From contig JAFJTR010000013.1 of NCBI GenBank assembly GCA_022559985.1, forward strand, positions 62,001 to 126,000: 64,000 bases of DNA, written 5' to 3'. Position 1 is the first letter of the stretch. The number at the start of each line of letters is the position of its first letter. The DNA comes from Parastagonospora avenae f. sp. tritici 18332-5. Taxonomy: Eukaryota > Ascomycota > Dothideomycetes > Pleosporales > Phaeosphaeriaceae. Under the pieces are notes generated by a model. That model saw only the letters and a program-made list of their open reading frames with translations. It ran no database searches and was not told the origin of the DNA. The position numbers and the translations under genes were made by a program. Of the stretch, positions 10,160-22,348 are shown in pieces.

Positions 10160-10579
10160 TTTTGCGGGATGGGGAGGTGGTTAAATGGTGTAAGGTTCTG
10201 GGCTTAGGGCGCGGTTGAATGAGGGGCTAAAGAGTGTGGAGGGCGGGGATGGCTAGAAAGGGTAATCCGGTGGGGTTGGAGGACTCGAGACGAGACGGAA
10301 GCACATATATCGTGACGAGGATATAGAAAGTGGCCGTATGGTGGAAGTTCGAGGAGCTTTGAAGTATTGATATATTTGTGCTTGCTTTCTTCACCCTTCT
10401 GTCCTTCTTCTCCCCGTCCTCCACACAAGCCGTCAAATCTCTAACGAGACGAGCGTATTGGCGCACTGCCTCAATACATTCTCGATTTCCATATGATTGA
10501 ACTCATCTCTCTCTTGTCAGATTGCAAGATCTGGCCTTGTCTTCGCTTGGAATTGTGCCTGTACCTTTCAATCCAACCT
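10160..10579. other. Intergenic between rhodanese gene and 106-aa frame
   Basis: No gene seen. It must contain the 3' end of the rhodanese transcript and the promoter of the following minus-strand unit. The middle (10300-10420) is relatively AT-rich on the minus strand. Confidence 0.5.
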
Positions 10580-11101
10580 CTACGTCCCCCACTCCCAAAT
10601 ATCCTTCCTCCAGCCCTCCGTCAACCCCTCATCCGCCCCAAACTTCTCCTGCCACTCAGTAAACCCACCCTTCAACACCAGCACCTTCTGCTCCTTCCCT
10701 ATACCCTCCTCTTTCCCCTCTCCACTACCCTCTTCCGCTTCTTTCCCCACCCCTCCCTTATCTCCTAGCCTTTCTTTCTCCCTCAAATACCTCAACGCAG
10801 CACTCGGTCCCCTCTGCTGACTCAACGCGCAATGAAACACCACAACCTCTTTATCCTTCATCGTGCGAATCAGCTCGGGCGTTTTGTAATCGAGTTCCGC
10901 GCTGGGAAGCCATGTGGAGCCGCGGATATGGCCGCCTATGTGGTCGGAGTCGCGGACGTCGATGACGGCGATGTTGGCAGGGAGGGTTGAAGGTTTGGCA
11001 GCATCTGAGTCGGCTGTGCTGGGCGTTTGTGACAATTTAATGCGCGCGGCGAGGTCTTCGCGGGATATGTATTCGAGGTTTGCGAGCGTGAGGTCGGACA
11101 T
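10580..11101 (-). CDS. Cdc25-like rhodanese phosphatase
   Basis: Intronless, 173 aa from the ATG at 11101. The rhodanese fold is shown by AVIDVRDSDHIGGHIRGSTW, the active-site loop VVFHCALSQQRGPSAA (Cys-x5-Arg, the Cdc25/arsenate-reductase length) and the closing VLVLKGGFTEWQEKF. The CX5R loop places it with small fungal Cdc25-like/Arr2-like phosphatases (S. pombe Ibp1 type). A Glu/Gly/Lys-rich insert follows the active site. The frame is open upstream to an ATG at 11197, which would add 32 residues (MLPRLYIPSRTGLRPHF...) that resemble a mitochondrial presequence; I prefer 11101 because of its CCAAAATG context. Confidence 0.88.
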   Translation of the reverse strand: MSDLTLANLEYISREDLAARIKLSQTPSTADSDAAKPSTLPANIAVIDVRDSDHIGGHIRGSTWLPSAELDYKTPELIRTMKDKEVVVFHCALSQQRGPSAALRYLREKERLGDKGGVGKEAEEGSGEGKEEGIGKEQKVLVLKGGFTEWQEKFGADEGLTEGWRKDIWEWGT

Positions 11102-11466
11102 TTTGGATGTCTGTGTAAGGTTGGAGTAGCGATTGCTGCAGAGCAGGAAATGAGGTCTGAGACCCGTGCGTGAGGGAATGTATAGTCGAGGTAGCATGCG
11201 CGAGTATGTCACAGCTGCTGTCTGTTTGGAGGGGCAGGTAAGTGTAGTGGGGCACGCGTGGGGGGCGCCACGCGAAAGCACGTGTTCTGCCCAACCTTTA
11301 TCAAGAACTTGCAAATAGTAAATCTCATGTCATATCCTAAAATGTCCGTTCTTACACTATATTTCCAGCCCTGGTCATGCGCCGCCGCGGTATCATCTGG
11401 TCGGGAACAGCATACAAAGGTATAGTACAATCGTGCCAATGCTAAAAAAACGCCATATATGCCACA
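11102..11466. other. Intergenic between two minus-strand genes
   Basis: 365 bp between the rhodanese start and the stop of the thioredoxin-domain gene. Apart from the possible N-terminal extension of the rhodanese gene (up to 11197), nothing is seen. Confidence 0.5.
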
Positions 11467-13680
11467 TCAATCGTGCTTCGCCCCGTTTCCATTACCGCCC
11501 AAGAGACCCTCCTTCTCGCTGAGGTTGATGAAACCTCGGTTGAACGGCCGCCGGTTCCTGCTCTTGCCCATGAGCACGATTGCGGTGAAAAAGCCTACTA
11601 CCATACCCAGGCTGAGGAATGGGTGGGTAGTTACGAACGCACTCATCGAGACGAAGAATCGTGTGAATGCACTCCTAGTGTATTTTGGCGCCAGTTTTGG
11701 CGAAGGGACTGCTACCTTGCTCAGAGTTTCGAGAATTGAGGCGCGTGATGGCTTGATCTGTTCACCTGAGCTGGTCAAATCCCAGTAGCGGTGGCGCTGT
11801 GATGCATGTTAGATATGCGAAGTATGAGATTGTGACTAAGGTGACTTACATCTTCCTCGTTGATGATAATTCGTTCGCCATCCTTAACATCAATGCCATA
11901 TGTGCTCTTAATCCAACGTCCCCACATGACACCATCAACCCATGCAAAGCCAACCTGAGTCTTCAGGAGCTGTTCTGTGTCAATGCGGATTTGCTTTGCG
12001 TCTCTGAGAGCTCGCTCGTCGTTCTTGTCAGTCGCTTCTTCAATGCGCAACTTCTTAGCATCACGAAGTTCTTGACGCTCGGCCTGGAAGGCCGCTTCGC
12101 GCTTGTCGATCCACTCGAGCGCCGCATTCTTCAGCTCACGCTTAGATCGAGTGAATTCGTCGGCACGTTCTCTTGTCAATACTGCAAGCACTACCATCCT
12201 GCTATCCATAATCTCCTTGGCATTCGACGATGTGAGTTCGGGCACAAGCGGTAGCCAGACCGTCTTCATCCAGGTGGTGATCTTCTTGGTGTCACGCATG
12301 TCCTTGGGTGTGATTGGCGGGTAGTACGAGGGCTTCCCATCGCGCGAAACTATCAAACGTGGGAATGTCGATATTTTGAAGCGCTTGGCAAGTTCTGCGT
12401 TATTCGTTTTGACCAGTTTCCCCTTTCCAACAATGTTCAGTGGAAGTCTCTCCAGAGCCTGGAAGTCCTCGCTGGTAGTCGCGTGATCGTAGAAAAATGT
12501 GAAGATCACTTCCTCGGTTTCCTCCATTTTCTTGAAGTCCTCTGCATCCACCTCTTGCACGCCAGCACGAACAGCGGCAACTTTCTCAGCATAGCTCATC
12601 AGATCACCAATTCCTCGCAGACCATCGTACTCTACACGCGCATTGCCCTGGAACAGCAGCATGGTCGGATATCCGCGGACGCCTGCCTCTTTACATAGCC
12701 TCTTCTGCTCATCACAGTTGACTTCGCCTATGTTCAAGTTTCCACGCATCTGACGCGCGAGATTCTTCCAGTTGGGAGCAAGCGCCTGGCAATGGTGGCA
12801 CCACGGCGCGTAGAACTTGACAAACCATGGCTCATTGGAGTCGGTGACGAGCTTGGGGAAGTTCTCAGTGGTAAGAATTTGCACCTCTCCGTCCAGATTC
12901 GCCTTGGCAGTCGGTGTCGCCTTCGCAGGCTTGACAGCTTTGGTCGGAGTGCTCTTCGCAGCGGATACGGCAGCCTTCTTGTCTTCAGTGTCCACCTTCG
13001 CCTTCTCTTTGACTACGTCCTCGGTATCTGGACCAGCCTCCACCGACTTCGCGCCAGGCTTGGGTAGCTTGGGGCCGCCCTCCTTCCGGGTCCCTGGACG
13101 GATGGATTCGAGGAGCCCTTCTATCCACTTGCTCAGATGAGCCATGTCTTTGGCGCCAACCTCCTGCTGCACCAGCTTGCCATCTGTGAAGAAGAACAGC
13201 GAAGGATAGCTCCCTACGTTGTGCGCCACGCAAGCATCTCCAAATGCCTGGCAGTCGACTTTCGCAAACTTGAAATCGTAGTATCGCGTGAAGGAATTGA
13301 GTGAGTCGCCCTCACTTTCGTCTTTGGAAGTGATGGGTTTCGAGGTGTAGTAGAACTCGTACGCGGTCTGGTACGTCGGCTTGAAGTGCATGCAGTGGGG
13401 ACAGCTTGGTGAGAAGAATTCAACAAGCCTATGCATTTGTTAGACGCATTGATGAAAATGAAGCCGAACAAACTCACCAGTTTCCCTTGGCGATCTCCGT
13501 GTCGAGGTTATGTTGTGTCAGCTCTATCATGGGCGGCACAGTCTGCCCATTGAATATAGTGTCGGGCTGCTTCTCCTCCCAGTCGTCGTCCGTGACCTTT
13601 GCCTTTGGAGTGGTTGTCTCAATTGCGAGGGCCGTAGTAAGCGTCGCCAGCGACAGGAGGGTGTAGAATATGGAGCGCAT
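11467..13680 (-). CDS. ER membrane protein disulfide isomerase with two thioredoxin domains
   Basis: Model: complement of 13478-13680, 11850-13428 and 11467-11796, 703 aa, introns 49 and 53 nt. A signal peptide starts the protein (MRSIFYTLLSLATLTTALA). The first thioredoxin domain has CPHC at residues 77-80, the second CHHC at about 278-281 in the usual WFVKFYAPWCHHC setting, and a third thioredoxin-like region without a CxxC follows. Near the C-terminus is one membrane span (about 653-671, PFLSLGMVVGFFTAIVL) followed by a basic tail, so the thioredoxin domains face the ER lumen. The layout resembles fungal Eps1/TMX-like PDIs, which act in folding and ER quality control. Splice joins restore codons exactly (W68 and D594/R595). 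Confidence 0.93.
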
Positions 13681-14016
13681 CGCGGCGGCGGCGGCGGGCT
13701 GCCAAGTGGTGGCAGCGGTGCGCGTGTGACAATACTACTGCTGTATTATAAAGCCCCGGTAAGATGGGTAACAGTTGTTAGTCGGCCCTCGAGCGATGGC
13801 AGGGTGTCACAGGCGGCGTGGAGGGCGTGAGAGGGGTTGTCGCTGCCAGGGGACAGAGTTACAAGAGGCGTCCTTACCAAAGGGACCGCGATGCCCGAGT
13901 GACAGGGATCATCTCCGCAGCGCTTGGCAGGCGCAACCACATCGCCAACCGTTGACGGCATCGATATTTCATTTGCCCATTGAGTCCGCCACGCCACGCG
14001 CACACGACCACAAACC
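13681..14016. promoter_or_regulatory. Divergent promoter between PDI-like and complex I genes
   Basis: 336-bp gap between two divergent starts. No other feature recognised; a short GCGGCG run directly precedes the PDI start. Confidence 0.4.
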
Positions 14017-14840
14017 ATGAGAGCTGCTGCACGGCTCTTTGCCAGCGTCAAGCCCGGCCAGTTCCTCGAGGCCGGCGCCCCGACAGGTCTGACAGGTCTC
14101 CTCACCCACCCATCACCGCGCTCGACACTGCTGCACCACTACACCTCGACCCTCGACAAGCTCAAGCAGATGCCTGAGTCGTCCGTCTACCGCCAGTCCA
14201 CCGAAGCCCTCACCAAGCATCGCCTCGCCATTGTCGAACAGTCCAAGCCTGCAGGATGGGAGGAATGGGAGGACAAGATCAAGGCGCAGGTGGAAAAAGA
14301 CCCAGGTCTTGTTGAGCTCATTAAGCACTCGAGCGGCGGCGCAACTCTGGTGCTTCCAAGAGTCCAGGAAGTGGATGAGCGGTCAACTATGGCGGAATGG
14401 GATGGAGAGGTCGTGCAGTCATTTCCAGAGGGCATCCGGTCTGCAAAGGAACGCCTGCCCCACGCCAAGAAGATGAAGGGCGACGTCAACTACAGCCCTG
14501 AGCGAGTGTTCTCGCAGGTCAAGTTTGACCCGGAGCCGCAGTACACCACCGACGCGTATGTCTTGGGAGTTGTCAAGATTGAGGGGGGAAGCTGACATAG
14601 TGTATAGGATATCCGATCTTGAGAGCAAGCTGGGAGCTGGTCTGATCGAGGAGGTCATCCAGGTCGCCGAGGGCGAGCACAAGCTGGTCGACGACATGAT
14701 CAAGAACAAGGTGTAAGTATTGGAGCTTTGAAGAATATAAATCTATACTAAGATATGACAGCTGGGAGCCACTCGAGGAGGCCGCACCAGAAGGCCAGTG
14801 GTCATACTTTGAGCGCAACACACATACAGGTACCACCTAG
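14017..14840 (+). CDS. NADH:ubiquinone oxidoreductase accessory subunit, NDUFA5 / 29.9 kDa type
   Basis: Model: 14017-14555, 14608-14712 and 14762-14840, giving 240 aa with two introns of 52 and 49 nt. The N-terminus MRAAARLFASVKPGQFLEAG suits mitochondrial import. The body has TGLTGLLTHPSPRSTLLHHY, then YRQSTEALTKHRLAIVE, the conserved start of NDUFA5-type subunits. The spliced end reads KLGAGLIEEVIQVAEGEHKL, then DDMIKNKVWEPLEEAAPEGQ and WSYFERN, typical of the fungal 29.9-32 kDa complex I subunit. It sits in the peripheral arm of complex I at the inner mitochondrial membrane. The first donor (GTATGT) and both acceptors leave the frame intact. Confidence 0.93.
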
Positions 14841-15065
14841 AAGCCATAGACTGAATGAGACTTTTATTGGCGGTGTATATAGCAGGAATTCAACAATTCA
14901 ACCCGTGTACTACCATTCCAACGCCTGTGCCTTTGCTACTATTCTTGCTCGTCGATCATGCCTTCATCCTTGGTATCGTTACTGCGGTAACGTCGAGCCT
15001 AGCATATTACAACCTCATTATATGCATTTCACAGTACTCAGGCCCTTCCCCCTTCGCCCTCCATC

Positions 15066-15578
15066 CTACTCCCCATTTCCCTCCTTCTCTAATGCCTCCC
15101 GTCTAAGCATATTCCTCTTTCCCAACACCCTCAGCGTATTCTGCCGTTCAATCTCGCTCATCTCCCCCCAATTGCTGATCCGAGATAGCGTCCCGTCCTT
15201 GTTGACTACCAACGGACCCATGTGGTCTAGTTTGACGGTGGACCCGCCACTGGACATGTCGATTTTGGTTGTGGGCGTCCCATTGGAGGGGCTTGGGAGG
15301 GGGAGGTGGTGAGAGGATGCATTTGGGGACTGTTCGGATGTGTGGTTTTGGTTTGGCTGACTTGCTTGAGTGGACTGAGAGGATGGTGAATCTTGGCTTG
15401 GTTGATATGCCTGGGCAGATGGTTCGGAAGGTGGATTTTGGTCTGTCTGATTCGCTTGATTTGTAGAAGACATTTTGCGGAAAGCTGATGGTGTTCTTAT
15501 GAGATTGAAAGAAGTCGTAAATTTGGTACGAGGAAAAAAACTCCTTTGTATATTTGAAAACCTCGTAATTGACTTCAT
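15066..15578 (-). CDS. Small conserved-looking protein, probably mitochondrial
   Basis: Intronless, 170 aa. From the ATG at 15578 the first 35 residues are rich in Arg, Ser, Phe and Thr with no acid (MKSITRFSNIQRSFFPRTKF...), a mitochondrial presequence by composition; a second ATG at 15473 (MSSTNQ) would omit it. A Gln/Ser/Pro low-complexity middle follows. The C-terminal 60 residues are compact and look conserved: STVKLDHMGPLVVNKDGTLS, then RISNWGEMSEIERQNTLRVL and GKRNMLR. I associate this signature with a fungal family of unknown function. Convergent with the complex I gene (225 bp between stops). Confidence 0.8.
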   Translation of the reverse strand: MKSITRFSNIQRSFFPRTKFTTSFNLIRTPSAFRKMSSTNQANQTDQNPPSEPSAQAYQPSQDSPSSQSTQASQPNQNHTSEQSPNASSHHLPLPSPSNGTPTTKIDMSSGGSTVKLDHMGPLVVNKDGTLSRISNWGEMSEIERQNTLRVLGKRNMLRREALEKEGNGE

Positions 15579-18500
15579 TGAGTTGTATACGTGGTTTGAT
15601 AGTTGGAAGGTGACTGCCTGTAGAAATTGTGAGATGTTCTAGCCTGCTTTTGCGAGGCTTCTAGAAACCTCGACGTTCGGCGCCCGCTTCCATCGCAACA
15701 CCGCGATGTTGCTGAGCACGTAGAGGCACGCGTCTTCATCGATGGACCTGGCCTGCATTCTCTGAAACAAACTATGTACAGCCGTGTTGAAGCATCGCGC
15801 ATGTCCGCCTGTACTTCGCGGCCGTCGGACATGCGCACCCCGGCTCACCGACGCTGGATCGCTCACGTAATGACCGCAATTGCAACACATCCCACGGAAC
15901 ACGAAACCTTATCTACTCTTATTCAGGTACAGGTCATTTCGTCGCGCCGATTATTCATACTATTAGGACGAAGGGAACCCAACGCACCGAGGCCGAAGTA
16001 CAAGAGAAGAGAGCCCGTTACTGTGTCCACACATGAAGATCGGCACGTGCCGTGCAGTCATTGGATGCATGCAAGCGTGCCGTCCGGTGAGACATCCAAA
16101 TGGCTCGCTTCGCAAAGGCATGGGATCTGCCTTCGACTGAGTGTGCACACATCGCGTTCCTGTCACGACTCACGTGAGATGTGGATTCGCGGGACCCCGT
16201 CGCATCTCAAAACCAACGTCGAGCAGGCTCTGACGTTGCAAGCAGCAGCATGCACGAAACTCCATTTGCGGCGTCACCTCCGGCCTCGTCACGAGTCACT
16301 CAAAATTCGAAACCCGACAGGCGGAGCTACTCACCCGCCTAACTTCGGCCAGCATGTGCAGACAGCCAGGTCAGGCAAAGTTAGACCAGCCATCCCAGCT
16401 CGTACCTCTGCGCCGGGAGGATAATTCCTGTCAGCGCCTCACCGACTTTCAGCCTCGAGGCCAGCGTTGCGCCACGCTGGCAACGCGTGACCCCGAGTTT
16501 CAAACGGAATATGTACGTGTTTGGATGCCCAGGCAGGCAGGCAGGTGTAGCGGGCGCGAAAGCTGCACGACATTTCCCGTCTGCTCGCCGTTGTTCCCTG
16601 CCTGGGACGTTGCAGGATCAGGCTGTGGTAAAAGAGGGGCCACACACTGCGTTGCCGAAATCTATCAGTCAGCCCCAGTGCTCCCGCGTCGTGTGGGACT
16701 GAGCTTATTCTGACATCTCTCAAGATCTCTTGAGCACTGCTCGTTAGATCTCCTCAGATTCACATGCAGAACACATGCAGGGCAAGTGGGCAGCAGCAGT
16801 GGCATCCGACAGTCTTGTCAGCCACTTGGAAACACTCTCATCTCCTGGCGTCTCGGGCGGACAAACGGGAAGATGAGGTGCCTGCATCTGCGCAGCCATG
16901 TGTGCTTAGGACGAGGAAACACGTGGGGGCCGGATCTGCTCTTTTCCATCGTCATTATTCACAACTTACCAACCAGGACCAACATGCAGACTACGCCAGG
17001 GCAAAGAATTCCGTATCGCGACAAAGCGGTAATATCGCCGGCGACGCCTCGTCGTCGCATGCGGCAGCATCGGCCTACTTGGCCGTATCTAGGCGCAGCG
17101 ATTGATTTACTAGAGACTGCCAAGCCGCGACAAATGCAACGTGAACAACAAACCCGAGCAAAAAGCTTCTGGATGATGTGACCTCAGTCGTGCTCGGCCC
17201 AGGGTAAGAACACCGGATGTGTCACATCCTGTTGTCGAGAGACGAGTCAGCACCGTCGCGCGGCATGCCACTTTTAGCATGCTCACGATCAGCTTGCCAG
17301 CACGCAAGCTCACTGGCCGACGCTGAGTTCAACATTCAGCAAACCCTGAGCGGCGTAGCGTGGATTGCGTAACTAGCTCACCATCCGAACAAGCTGCGAG
17401 ACGTGTTAGCGCTCCATGTCAACTTGCTGCAGCAGCAGTTTCGCTCGGGGATCCAGGTGCTGGCGCTGCTTCTGTGCATCATTCTGGAAGAGCAGTTTCA
17501 AGGACCCAGTGGCTTCAGCAATCAATCGAGGGTCGCACAAGCCGAGATCTTTGCCGGCCCGTTGGCATTGTACTGCAGGGGTCCTTGTCTAGCAGGCTGC
17601 ATTAGGCGGCGATACGTCACGCACATTGAGAACTTTTCGCTCAACATCCGCACACTCTCGGCGGCTGAGACATAACGAACGCTCGAATGTCTCAAAGCAC
17701 CCCATGGCACCAACAATGCGCAATATGGAGTACCAACAGCAGAAGGATAGCCGAAGTTTTATGAAGAAGAAGCAAAATGCGGGCGTTCACCGGAAGCTTT
17801 CACGTCTTTGATGGGAAGCGGAGTTAACACATCACCCTGGTAAGGTTCACAAGCCACAGCCGCCAACACAGCTCGAAGCTCGGCCTCGCTCGGGACTGGG
17901 CTCGGGTGAGTTGCTGTCACTCGCTGGGACTCCGATCCGATGCGATGGCATGCTATTTGGGGGAAGGCGTGGCCGGGCATCGTGGGCGTTGTGCAGCATT
18001 GACATGGGTAATGAAATGAGAGAAGATGTATTGTGTAAGGGCATCTGTTCGACAGCTCGTACAGAGGGAAGCACGAAACGCTGCAGAGGCGTCTGTCTGA
18101 TGGGAGAGCCGGAAGGATACAAGCTGAGCCATGCACGACTCAGGTCCGCGGAACAGGCGCGTACATAATAATAATATGATGTGTTTGAACACCCAAGGCA
18201 TGTGTGCAGGCGGTCGAGCGCCTATTGTGCATTGTGCTAGCGATCATGTGTCGTCACTGCCACTGAGCATCTTCTCATATCACCAACGGCCTCGATACTA
18301 CTAGCATAGGGCGCATGGTGCCGGAGAAGTTTTGAAAAATCAGTCATTATCACGTGCCCGGACCATCTCCCACGTCCCGGGGTCGCTCTTTGCTAAACTT
18401 GCACATCCTGTCAGTTGTAGCAGGCAGGCCTACGCACTCCCGACGCCGTTGGCACGAAACAGCTCCCGACTGAAATTCTCTAGCCGTTTCCGCCTCCCCT

Positions 18501-19266
18501 CCCATTTCCCACTCACCTTTCACATCCGACACACGATTAACAGGATTAATTCCCAACTTATCCTTCCCAGCCCCCGGCAAGCTCCGGCGATAAGCAGTGC
18601 GGAAATCAGGTTACAGCGCGGAATTCGCTCGCGAGCAGCTCGCTCAAATTTTCCGCCGAGCTCTGCCTAGCAAGCTCTTCTAGGTACTCGTTTGCGCTCT
18701 CTGCACCCGTCTCCCCAACTGCACCTTTCGGCTCTCTTCCGTGGTCAATTATCCTGCGCCTGTTCCTGGAAGCCTTGCGTTTCGACGACTCCACTTGGAC
18801 TATCCGCACTTATCGGTTGAGCCTCAAGGGTGAGTGGGCCGCCGATCCATAACGCCCTTGTCACTCGCGCGGCACGCGAAGCGCCAGACAAACTCCTCCA
18901 GTAGTGCAAGACAAGATTCCTCACCACTACACTTTTCTCAGCAGGACCCATCGCTTGCCACACTACACCACACCATCCCTCTTGCCCTCTCCGCGAACTT
19001 GTGGGAACCTCAACTCCACTTGGGTAACCAGCCGCGCACCGACTGCCCATCACCAGCCTACCCCCACGGCTCCACAAAGCTTCTCGTCGACACGCGCTCC
19101 AGACGTGTCACTGTCGTTGCTTGTGTCTCCCCTCGGCACGCCAGCAGCTGTCACGACCACCATCCGGACCTGAGTTGCAACGGATGAGGACACCACCAAC
19201 AACACCCATTGGTCGCGCATTCTTCGACATTTCCCTACCCACCATCCCCACCACATCTGCTTGAGA
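15579..19266. other. 3.7-kb gene-free stretch upstream of the C2H2 regulator
   Basis: No frame has a recognisable motif and I could build no spliced gene. The region is mid-to-high GC for most of its length. From about 18,400 to 19,260 the plus strand becomes strongly pyrimidine-rich (CCTCCCC, CTCTC, CACC runs), as in fungal core promoters and 5' leaders, so the C2H2 gene probably has a leader approaching 0.8 kb; this is inference. The minus-strand frame at 15639-15902 is discussed among rejected items. Confidence 0.5.
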
Positions 19267-22200
19267 ATGGATCATGGAGACCGCTTCCGCCAGCCTGGTG
19301 GCATGCCGCAGTACCAGTCACTGAACCAGCAGTCCTACAACGGCGCGCAGAACCAGCTGCCAGTACTCCCGCCGCTCCACAATGCTGCGCCATACGCACC
19401 CATGTCGTACGGCGGCCACAATAGCAACCCTCAGACGCCTCACACGCCTGTAACCTCCGCGCCCAATGGCAGTGCCAGCATGGCTCACCCGCCTCTGCGG
19501 CCTCTCCAGCCCTCGCCGTCCTCGTACATGCCTATGTCGTCCGCGTACTCGCAGGCCCCGCCTCTGTCCACTGCAGGCGCCCACTCCAACTCGCACCAAC
19601 TCGCGCCGACGCAAGGAATGGGTCTGACACACCCGTCTTTATATCCTCATCCTCCGGTGCTTGCGAACCAGGAGCCCGAGCCGCTGCATGTTGTCGGACA
19701 GCAGGGACGGCGCGGTGTTCTGCCTACGCATCCTGGTCGGCCCGCTCCTGCAGCGGGCAAGACGCCCACGAATGCGACCAAGAACGCCGAGGGTAAATAT
19801 GAGTGCCCGCATTGTAACAAAACGTATCTGCACTTGAAGCACCTGAAGCGCCATCTGCTCCGCCGTAAGTCGAATGTCTCATATACCGTAGTCCCGCGCT
19901 AACGCGATCCAGATACCGGCGAGCGTCCTTATTCTTGCCATCTTTGCAAAGACACTTTCAGCAGGAGTGATATCCTGAAGCGCCATTTCCAAAAGTGCTC
20001 GATCCGGAGGGGTAACCCCACAGGTGCGAATCATCTGCAGCACGCGCAGAACCATCTCAAGAACAGGCAGCCCACTGCTCCAGAGCAGAACTCGTATCTG
20101 CATAACATGCCCAACACATCTATGCCGTACTCGGACGGCGGTTATTCAATGGGAATGCCGCAGATGCCGCCCGTAGGACCTAACGGGTTCAACGACAGCT
20201 TGCCTTCCATCGCAAACCACCAATCCATGTCAGCGCGCACTTCGCGGTCAAACAGTCTGATACGGCCCGCCAGTGGCATGGACAACGAGAACAGGCGCAG
20301 CATGTCGCAGCTTGAATTCCAGAACCGCGGTCTGAATTTCAACGACTTTCGGCCGGATGGCTTGTCCAACGACTACGCGGCGCAACAAAACCAGAACGCG
20401 TCCGCCGTCAACGGCGCCAACAATCACTACAACTACGAGCATCCCGCGGCTGCGGCCGCTAACAGCGCCATGTCGAACAACGGAATGCCGGTCAAGACGG
20501 AGGGCGCGGACGCGAGCAACTATGGGGTTCAGTCGTTGCCCAACGTGGAGGGCTTGTCTAACGGACAAGACAGCTCGCTGTGGCGGAATGGTACGTTCAA
20601 TGAAGCCTCGCATCTCATGACTTCCAGTACGGCAGGTGGCCCATACCAAAAACAATCTCCTTCGGTTCTGACCGGCCCCTTCTAGACATCAGATGATACA
20701 CCAAATGATACATTGTTGGGGCTATTTTCGCCCGCTCCCGGTTTTGTCGACCAGTCTTCCGCCGTTGACAACTGGTTCCTTGATCGGCCCATGACGAACC
20801 CCCTGCAGCAAAAGACGGAGTCGCTTGTGGCCTTTTGCTTTCCGAACGCGGCATCTTTGACTCCTGGGTCGAAAGAGGCGGACGCCTACAACATGCTTAG
20901 AGAATGCTTGGCGGGTGATAACGTGAGGGCATTTTTACATGAATATCGACACTACCACGCCCACTGGCCCTTAGTCCACGCGCCAACTTTCGACCCCCTT
21001 ACCGCAAATCTTGGTTTGGTCTTGGCCATGTGTTGCATCGGTGCTGTCTACTCGGATAGGGTTGATGCAAAGGATGTCCGCTGGCTGATGGACATTGTCC
21101 GTGCAGCTGTTGTGAGATCCAGTCAAATTTGCAAATTATCCCAGGCTGAGCAGCATACCGGTGACCTTTATCAAATGACTCCTGCACACGTTGAAGAATT
21201 GCAATCTCTCATGTTACTCCACGCTATATTCCTCTGGCACGGATCTCAGAAACAACGGCAGCAAGTGCGCGAGGAATTCGGGACGATTGCCAGCATCGCC
21301 CGTCGTGCTGGCTTGCTACATCCTCTACCACGTGGACACCCGAATTCAAGCGCACTGCACCAGCCAGGGCCAGTAACTGGTGATGAGGTCAATACATGGA
21401 ATTGGGCAACATGGATCGAAAATGAGAAGCGCACACGATTGATGTGCGATATTCTCCTGCTTGACGCCTGCTCGACCATATTTTTCAACACTCAGCCACA
21501 ATTCGACGCGCGCGACTTCAGGATTCCATTACCGGCAGACGATGCGGCCTGGGAAGCAAGAACGGCGGAGGACTGTGCCAGTGCACTAGGCCTGAGAGGA
21601 CAGGCAGCGCAGATAAACAACGTGTCAGGCAGCCGACGAGCAAAGCAGTTGGGTATTGAGGAGGCATTGCAAGTCCTGTATGGAGCCGGGCATGGTCGAT
21701 TCCCCGAGCGGGCGACCAACGTGTTCGGAAAATTCAGTACGTGGTTCAACACTATGCTTGTAATGTCATGCTAATCTCCTTCTAGTACTCATCCATGCCC
21801 TCCACAACCAGATCTACAACACCCAGCGACAGCTCCTCCGTCGAGGTTCCGTAAGCGGTAAAAGCACACCGCCTGACGGATCTGCAACCCCACCAAAAGC
21901 CGTCAACGAACAAGCACAGCAGCTACTTCGATCTACGTTCAATGCCCTCGAGTCATGGAAGAAGATCTGGGACACCGATCTGGTTATTCAGTTTCCGAAC
22001 AACCAGCCACGAACCGGGTTTTGCAGGGACGGTGTTCATTACTATTTCCTTGCTCAGATTTTCCTTCGCAACTCTCGACCTCAGGAATGGGCTGCGCCTG
22101 CAGACCTTCGTTGCAGACAGGTCTTCCATTTGCTTAAACAGATCCGAAATCACGTTGCTTCTGATTCCGCTCAAAAAGGCATTGACGTGGGGTCAATCAA

Positions 22201-22348
22201 TACTGTCGCGGACGACTACGCGCTGGCCGACCTAACCCTCAACATGCGGCGTCTCTTCACGCCTATACAGGACGAGCCTGCTTCTGCAACACCAGATCCG
22301 CAATACGTTCCACCCCGATATCCTAACCCTGCGCCCCTCTCGTCATGA
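19267..22348 (+). CDS. C2H2 zinc-finger transcription factor with fungal_trans domain
   Basis: Model: 19267-19864, 19913-20590, 20693-21736 and 21786-22348, 960 aa, introns of 48, 102 and 49 nt. Residues 1-175 are Pro/Gln/Ser-rich. Two C2H2 fingers follow at about 178-230: YECPHCNKTYLHLKHLKRHL and, after the first intron, HTGERPYSCHLCKDTFSRSD then ILKRHFQKC; the intron falls exactly in the finger linker. A second disordered Asn/Ala/Ser segment leads to a fungal_trans-type domain at about 480-780 (FLHEYRHYHAHWPLVHAPTF, LGLVLAMCCIGAVYSD). Combining C2H2 DNA binding with this domain is known for S. pombe Klf1-like regulators. The middle intron is chosen because it removes an in-frame TAG and restores GAT across the junction (CTGAC branch, CAG acceptor). 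Targets unknown. Confidence 0.88.

Noticed and set aside
15639..15902. Minus-strand frame starting MFRGMCCNCGHYV, looking like a small zinc-binding protein
   Set aside because: Only the first few residues look like a CxxC site; the rest is Arg/Ala/Ser-rich with no second ligand pair, and no splice partner completes it.
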